The notes below the pieces were generated by a model, which was not told the DNA's origin, made no database searches, and saw only the letters and a program-made list of their open reading frames with translations. Source: Lentimicrobiaceae bacterium (GTDB lineage Bacteria > Bacteroidota > Bacteroidia > Bacteroidales > JAGONC01). Taken from it: 11,074 nucleotides of DNA. The stretch lies in the NCBI GenBank assembly GCA_030621075.1, contig JAUXII010000006.1, positions 1 to 11,074 of the forward strand, in the 5' to 3' direction. Every line of letters starts with the position of its first letter. Within the stretch, counting starts at the first letter, position 1. Made by a program: the position numbers and the translations under genes. Positions 6,576 through 11,074 of the stretch are shown in pieces.

Positions 6576-7097
6576 TTATTCAGCAACTCCACTATTATAT
6601 GAACTTGCTGCTGCCATGGCCTCTAACTCTTTATCGAGATGAAACAGCCCACCGGTTTGATTTCCAACCAATCTAAACTTATCAAGTATCCCCTTAAACA
6701 TACTTTCTTCTTCAATCTGCTCTTCAATGTACCATTGGAGAAACTGGCTGGTGGTAAAATCCTTTTCACCGAATGCTATTTCAAAGAGTTTATTAATTGA
6801 TGCCGTAACAAACTCTTCATGCTTCAAAATCTGTTCGAAAACATCCAAAAGCGATTTAAATTTATACTCCGGCGCATCAAGATCTTTTAATCGAGCATAT
6901 CCTCCCTTATCGTTAAGATATTTAATAAATTTGATCATGTGCATTCTTTCCTCATCGGAATGTGTGAATAAAAATTTTGCGGCACCCGGAAATCCATTTA
7001 CTTCACACCACGAAGCCATCGCCATATAAATACGTGAAGATTGCTCTTCAATCTGAATCTGTTTTAAAATTGCTTCTTCAATTTTTTTTCCTATCAT
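6576..7097 (-). CDS. ftnA: Ferritin (bacterial FtnA-like)
   Basis: Non-haem ferritin oxidises Fe(II) and stores iron as a mineral inside a 24-subunit cytoplasmic shell. The 173 residues fit the family. Ferroxidase-centre residues fall at the same numbers as in E. coli FtnA: Glu17, Tyr24, Glu50, His53, Glu94, Gln127 and Glu130. WYIEEQIEEE (122-131) is the typical third-site segment. The C-terminal tail (about 155-173) is Ala/Ser rich. The ATG lies 14 bp after the atpG stop on the same strand, so at least part of its transcription may come from the ATP synthase operon. An iron-responsive internal promoter within atpG cannot be excluded by eye. The leader immediately before the start contains eight A residues and no Shine-Dalgarno. 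Confidence 0.95.
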   Translation of the reverse strand: MIGKKIEEAILKQIQIEEQSSRIYMAMASWCEVNGFPGAAKFLFTHSDEERMHMIKFIKYLNDKGGYARLKDLDAPEYKFKSLLDVFEQILKHEEFVTASINKLFEIAFGEKDFTTSQFLQWYIEEQIEEESMFKGILDKFRLVGNQTGGLFHLDKELEAMAAASSYNSGVAE

Positions 7098-7111
7098 GAC
7101 GTTTTTTTTAT

Positions 7112-7993
7112 TTACCCTTTCAATGCTTCAGCACCACTTACGATCTCCAGAATCTCATTTGTGATAGATGCCTGTCGCGCTTTGTTATACGACACCTTTA
7201 ATTCTTTAAGAAGTTCCGTAGCATTATCTGTGGCAAGATGCATGGCAGTCATTCGTGCGCCTTGCTCTGACGCATAAGAGTCTAATAATGCTTTGAAAAA
7301 CTGTAGTTTCAAGGATTTCGGGATCAGTTCATTAACAATCTCTTCCTTCGAAGGCTCAAAAATATAGTCGATGGATACCTCTCCAAATTCCAAATCGACA
7401 TCCGATTTTACCGGCAAATATTGTTCAATCAAGAGTCGCTGTACAGCAGCATTTTTAAATTGATTATAGATGATTTCAATATGATCATATTTCCCCTCTG
7501 CATATTCATTCATTATTTTTTCTGCTATAGGAACAACATTATCAAATGTCAGAGAATCATAAATAGTATCAAATTTTTCAACAACCTGATAATTGTTTTT
7601 TTCGAAGTACTCAGAAGCATGTTTACCAATAGTGATCAGGTTTAACCGGCCTGCTTTCAGGTAAGAAGCATAATTCTCTTCAATATACCTCGTGGTAACT
7701 TTGATAACATTGGAGTTAAAAGCACCACATAATCCTCTGTTAGAAGTAAGAACAACAAATAAAACATTGTTAACTTCATTTCGACGTAAATAAATATTTT
7801 CATCAGAGCTTTCAAGGCCGGCACTAATACTTTGGAGTATCTCCTGAAGCTTATTCACATAAGGGCGAAGCTGTAAAATGGCATTCTGCGCTTTCCGTAA
7901 TTTAGATGCGGCAACCATTTTCATGGCGCTGGTGATCTGTTGTGTGGATTTAACAGATGCAATTCTTGTTCTGACTTCTTTTAAATTAGCCAT
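7112..7993 (-). CDS. atpG: ATP synthase F1 gamma subunit
   Basis: The gamma subunit is the central rotor stalk linking the c ring to catalysis in the alpha3-beta3 head. The 293 residues are normal. The N-terminal helix holds [20 protein letters not shown] (10-29), the middle contains [14 protein letters not shown] (82-95), and the C-terminal helix ends with [20 protein letters not shown] (272-291). These are the two long helices that form the coiled-coil shaft. The ATG lies inside the end of atpA, an 8-bp overlap, so translation is probably coupled. Downstream, where many bacteria have atpD and atpC, a ferritin gene begins after 14 bp. Confidence 0.97.
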   Translation of the reverse strand: MANLKEVRTRIASVKSTQQITSAMKMVAASKLRKAQNAILQLRPYVNKLQEILQSISAGLESSDENIYLRRNEVNNVLFVVLTSNRGLCGAFNSNVIKVTTRYIEENYASYLKAGRLNLITIGKHASEYFEKNNYQVVEKFDTIYDSLTFDNVVPIAEKIMNEYAEGKYDHIEIIYNQFKNAAVQRLLIEQYLPVKSDVDLEFGEVSIDYIFEPSKEEIVNELIPKSLKLQFFKALLDSYASEQGARMTAMHLATDNATELLKELKVSYNKARQASITNEILEIVSGAEALKG

Positions 7994-9593
7994 CTATATT
8001 TTTTTTACTCTTTCGAATAAATTTTCGCGCAAGATCATTTGCTGTCTCTTCCATAACCTTTATGGCACTGTCAGTTAGTTTTCCTTCACGAAGAGAGGTA
8101 AGTACCTCCTGGTGGCGCATTTGCAAAAGATGGATATATTCCTCTTCAAACTTGCTGATCTGTTTAACAGGGACATTTTTAAAAAGCCCTTTGGTGCCAC
8201 AATAAATAATAGCGATTTGATCTTCCACTTTCACCGGTGAATATTGGGGTTGTTTAAGCATCTCAACATTACGTGCACCTTTATCAAGTACTGCTTTTGT
8301 TGTAGCATCAAGATCAGATCCGAATTTAGAAAACGCTTCAAGCTCCCGGTATTGAGCCTGATCGAGCTTAAGGGTTCCTGCCACTTTCTTCATCGATTTG
8401 ATCTGCGCATTACCACCTACCCTCGAAACAGAAATACCTACATTAATAGCCGGACGAATACCAGCGTTAAAAAGGGTTGTCTCCAGGAATATCTGCCCAT
8501 CAGTAATTGAAATAACATTGGTTGGGATATAGGCCGAAACATCACCGGCTTGTGTTTCAATAATTGGCAATGCGGTAAGAGATCCACCCCCTTTAACCAT
8601 AGGACGAATAGATTCAGGCAGGTCATTCATCTGAGCTGCAACTACATCAGAGGTGATGATTCTGGCAGCACGTTCCAATAAGCGTGAATGCAAATAGAAA
8701 ACATCTCCCGGATAAGCTTCCCGGCCAGGCGGACGGCGCAACAGCAACGAAACTTCACGATAAGCAACGGCCTGTTTTGAAAGGTCATCGAAAATGATCA
8801 AAGCCGGCCGGCCGGTATCCCTGAAATATTCACCAATGGAAGCGCCTGCAAACGGAGCATAAAACTGCATGGCGGCCGGTTCGGAGGCAGTAGCAGTGAC
8901 CACAACAGTATATGGCATTGCTCCATTATCTTCCAATGTCTTTGCAATCTGAGCAATAGTAGAACCTTTTTGTCCTATAGCTACATAAATACAAAAAACC
9001 GGTTTACCCTTTTCATAATTCTCACGCTGGTTTATTATTGTATCAATAGCAATGGCCGTTTTCCCTGTTTGCCTGTCACCAATGATAAGCTCCCGTTGAC
9101 CACGGCCAATGGGGATCATTGCATCAATAGCTTTAATACCGGTTTGTAACGGTTGATTTACCGGTTGACGGAAAATAACTCCCGGAGCTTTTCTTTCAAG
9201 AGGCATTTCAAACCGTTCACCAGTAATTTCACCTTTCCCGTCAATTGGTTCACCCAGGGTGTTGATCACACGACCAAGCATACCCTCACCAACCTGAAGT
9301 GATGCTATGTGCCGGGTTCTTTTTACCACATCCCCCTCCTTAATTTCATGTGACTCTCCTAATAAGACCGCTCCAACATTATCCTCTTCCAGGTTCATGA
9401 CGATACCTTTCAGGCCATTCTTCTCAAATTCAATCAATTCACCGGATAAAACGTTCGATAGGCCATAAATTCGGGCAATACCATCACCCACCTCAAGAAC
9501 AGTACCAATCTCTTCGAGCTCAGTCTCTTCTATTGCCCCGGCTAACTGCTGGCGCAAGATAGCAGATACTTCTGCGGGTTTTATTCCTGCCAT
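7986..9593 (-). CDS. atpA: ATP synthase F1 alpha subunit
   Basis: Alpha subunits form the non-catalytic nucleotide sites of the F1 head. In the 535 residues, the N-terminal beta-barrel (about 25-95) precedes the nucleotide-binding domain with P-loop GDRQTGKT (172-179), the Walker B segment LIIFDD (265-270) and the [10 protein letters not shown] segment (385-394), whose Arg391 is the arginine finger reaching into the beta site. The protein is about 20 residues longer than the E. coli form. Much of the excess is around 311-334, between LLERAA and GGGSLTALP, where the E. coli enzyme is short; as far as I recall this insertion is shared by Bacteroidota homologues. The gene starts 25 bp after atpH and overlaps atpG by 8 bp. 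Confidence 0.98.
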   Translation of the reverse strand: MAGIKPAEVSAILRQQLAGAIEETELEEIGTVLEVGDGIARIYGLSNVLSGELIEFEKNGLKGIVMNLEEDNVGAVLLGESHEIKEGDVVKRTRHIASLQVGEGMLGRVINTLGEPIDGKGEITGERFEMPLERKAPGVIFRQPVNQPLQTGIKAIDAMIPIGRGQRELIIGDRQTGKTAIAIDTIINQRENYEKGKPVFCIYVAIGQKGSTIAQIAKTLEDNGAMPYTVVVTATASEPAAMQFYAPFAGASIGEYFRDTGRPALIIFDDLSKQAVAYREVSLLLRRPPGREAYPGDVFYLHSRLLERAARIITSDVVAAQMNDLPESIRPMVKGGGSLTALPIIETQAGDVSAYIPTNVISITDGQIFLETTLFNAGIRPAINVGISVSRVGGNAQIKSMKKVAGTLKLDQAQYRELEAFSKFGSDLDATTKAVLDKGARNVEMLKQPQYSPVKVEDQIAIIYCGTKGLFKNVPVKQISKFEEEYIHLLQMRHQEVLTSLREGKLTDSAIKVMEETANDLARKFIRKSKKNIDG

Positions 9594-9618
9594 TTTTTAA
9601 GTATTTAAAATAATATTG

Positions 9619-10176
9619 TTAAATTTCTTTTCTATAAACAGTTATATCAAAATTGCGCTTTAGTTGCTGTAATTGCTTTAAAATACTGGAATCGAACTGC
9701 TTATCATCAAAATTGAGGACAAACCCACCAATCAGCTCCTTATCAACTTTTTCGATAAGCTCTATTTCATCATCAGTAAACCTCTTTAACAGCAATAATA
9801 TTTGTTGTTTTATCTCATCATCTGCAACATAGGCAGTTTTTAATTCAACTGTTGAAATCTCTTTATAGTGTTTATATTCCCGGATATAATATTTGGCAAT
9901 ATCAGGAATATATCTTTCTCTTTTTTTACGAATAATAATCTGCAGGTATGAAAAAGTCGCCTTGTGCAGGTGCTTTTCAAAGACCTTACTAACAATCAAT
10001 AGCTTTTTATCAAATTTAACCATCGGGCTAAAAAGTATTAATGTAAAATCCCGGCTTGTTTTGCAGGTTTGCAAAACAAGCGACATGTCATCCATCACCC
10101 TGTCAAGGATATTCTGCTCCTCGGCAAAATCAAACAGTGCCTTTGCATATCGTCGGGCAATCCGGGTTTCTCTCAT
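9619..10176 (-). CDS. atpH: ATP synthase F1 delta subunit
   Basis: Delta links the top of the F1 head to the peripheral stalk (b subunits). The ATG at 10176 gives 185 residues, close to the usual length. A TTG codon one position earlier is in frame but less likely as the start. The N-terminal helical domain begins with RIARRYAKALFDFA (5-18), typical of delta. The C-terminal part ends with the family pattern ELIGGFVLNFDD (147-158) followed by Asp and LKQLQQLKR (166-174). Conservation in the middle is low, as usual for delta. It lies between atpF (24 bp upstream) and atpA (25 bp downstream). Confidence 0.94.
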   Translation of the reverse strand: MRETRIARRYAKALFDFAEEQNILDRVMDDMSLVLQTCKTSRDFTLILFSPMVKFDKKLLIVSKVFEKHLHKATFSYLQIIIRKKRERYIPDIAKYYIREYKHYKEISTVELKTAYVADDEIKQQILLLLKRFTDDEIELIEKVDKELIGGFVLNFDDKQFDSSILKQLQQLKRNFDITVYRKEI

Positions 10177-10200
10177 CAATTAATTTTTTCGTATGAATTA

Positions 10201-10695
10201 TTAATTCAACCTGGCTTCGTTAATTAACTTTTTAACCAGCTCTTTTTGATTTTCTGTATTCGATAATTCCTCCCTCAATAATTTCTCAGCAACCTCAATT
10301 GACAACTGAGCCAGCTGATTCTTAAGGTCGGCCATTACAGCCTTCTTTTCATTATGAATACTTTCTTTTGCCGACTCCAGAATCCTATCAGCTTCTTCAC
10401 TGGCCTTCTTTCCGGCCTCCTCAATGATAGAATTTTTAATTGTTCTTGCCTCATGCAGGATTTCATCCCGTTCATCTTTTGCCTCGCTGAGCAATTCTTC
10501 GTATTCAGATTCCAGGGCTTTCATTTTTTCATCAACCTGAACAGCAGCCAGCAATGAATGTTCAATTGTATTTTCCCTGTCTTTTAAAGCTTTTAGGATT
10601 GGTTTCCAGGCAAACTTAGCAAGTATCCATAATAAGATAGCAAAGGATAAGGTCATCCAAAAAATCAGGCCTATTCCGGGGCTTACAAGTTCCAT
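10201..10695 (-). CDS. atpF: ATP synthase Fo b subunit
   Basis: The b subunit is the membrane-anchored peripheral stalk. The 164 residues start with a single membrane helix (about 8-28, GIGLIFWMTLSFAILLWILA), followed by FAWKPILKAL, the usual junction into the stalk. Residues about 35-150 are highly charged with heptad-like Glu/Lys/Ala repeats, consistent with the long dimeric coiled coil. The C-terminal LSIEVAEKLLREEL segment (131-144) matches the delta-binding end of b. The ATG is 92 bp after the atpE stop, across a strong hairpin, and atpH follows 24 bp later. Confidence 0.96.
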   Translation of the reverse strand: MELVSPGIGLIFWMTLSFAILLWILAKFAWKPILKALKDRENTIEHSLLAAVQVDEKMKALESEYEELLSEAKDERDEILHEARTIKNSIIEEAGKKASEEADRILESAKESIHNEKKAVMADLKNQLAQLSIEVAEKLLREELSNTENQKELVKKLINEARLN

Positions 10696-10734
10696 CTTTT
10701 GTTAAATTAAATTAATGATATTTGTTGATTTAAA

Positions 10735-10773
10735 AGACTTTACCGCCCGGCCTACCGCCGGGTGGTGAAGTCT
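10735..10773. terminator. GC-rich hairpin between atpE and atpF
   Basis: The arms 10735-10750 and 10758-10773 pair over 16 positions with a 7-base loop. In plus-strand RNA all 16 pair, two as G-U wobbles (10741/10767 and 10745/10763), and the stem is followed by GTTTTTGTTT, a good intrinsic terminator shape. In minus-strand RNA, the direction of the operon, the same two positions are A-C mismatches (14 of 16 paired), with a five-pair G/C core and a short T tract after it. It may act as a partial terminator, a 3'-end stabiliser of atpE mRNA or a dispersed palindromic element. TACCGCC is repeated directly at 10741-10747 and 10753-10759. Confidence 0.7.
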
Positions 10774-10787
10774 GTTTTTGTTTGCCG

Positions 10788-11074
<287 letters not shown>

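Overview
The window looks like an ordinary chromosomal segment of a Bacteroidota bacterium, probably Bacteroidales-like. The evidence is the AT-rich intergenic DNA, the general lack of Shine-Dalgarno sequences, a TAnnTTTG-type -7 promoter box, a Bacteroidota-style PheS, Tdk and AtpA, and an F-type ATP synthase operon in which atpG is not followed by atpD and atpC. The assignment rests on recognising protein families; no database search was run.

Layout. Positions 1-181 are non-coding and hold a 29-bp inverted repeat with A/T tracts. Positions 182-2493 (minus strand) carry a compact cluster transcribed in the order tdk (thymidine kinase), a lipoprotein-type cyclophilin peptidyl-prolyl isomerase, and pheS. 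A divergent intergenic region (2494-2601) separates it from a plus-strand cluster: an unrecognised conserved-looking protein (2602-3342), a secreted M28 zinc peptidase that overlaps it by 4 bp, and rsmI six bases later. A 259-bp AT-rich spacer with several short inverted and 7-bp tandem repeats (5277-5535) precedes a Nudix hydrolase and a cysteine-rich DUF3109-type protein. These converge on a minus-strand block running in transcription order atpE, atpF, atpH, atpA, atpG and a ferritin (11048 down to 6576).

How the genes work together. AtpE (c ring), AtpF (b), AtpH (delta), AtpA (alpha) and AtpG (gamma) are parts of the F1Fo ATP synthase. The a subunit (atpB) is expected beyond the right edge; beta and epsilon (atpD, atpC) must lie elsewhere, because the operon runs into a ferritin gene only 14 bp after atpG. 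A GC-rich 16-bp hairpin sits between atpE and atpF, where the required protein stoichiometry changes sharply. The other genes are housekeeping: nucleotide salvage, tRNA charging, 16S rRNA methylation, envelope protein folding and peptide hydrolysis.

I saw no mobile element, CRISPR array, phage gene, tRNA, rRNA or convincing new multi-gene system. The points most worth a second look are the atpE-atpF hairpin, the intergenic repeat families, the unknown protein coupled to the M28 peptidase, the cysteine-rich DUF3109-type protein, and the ferritin attached to the ATP synthase operon.
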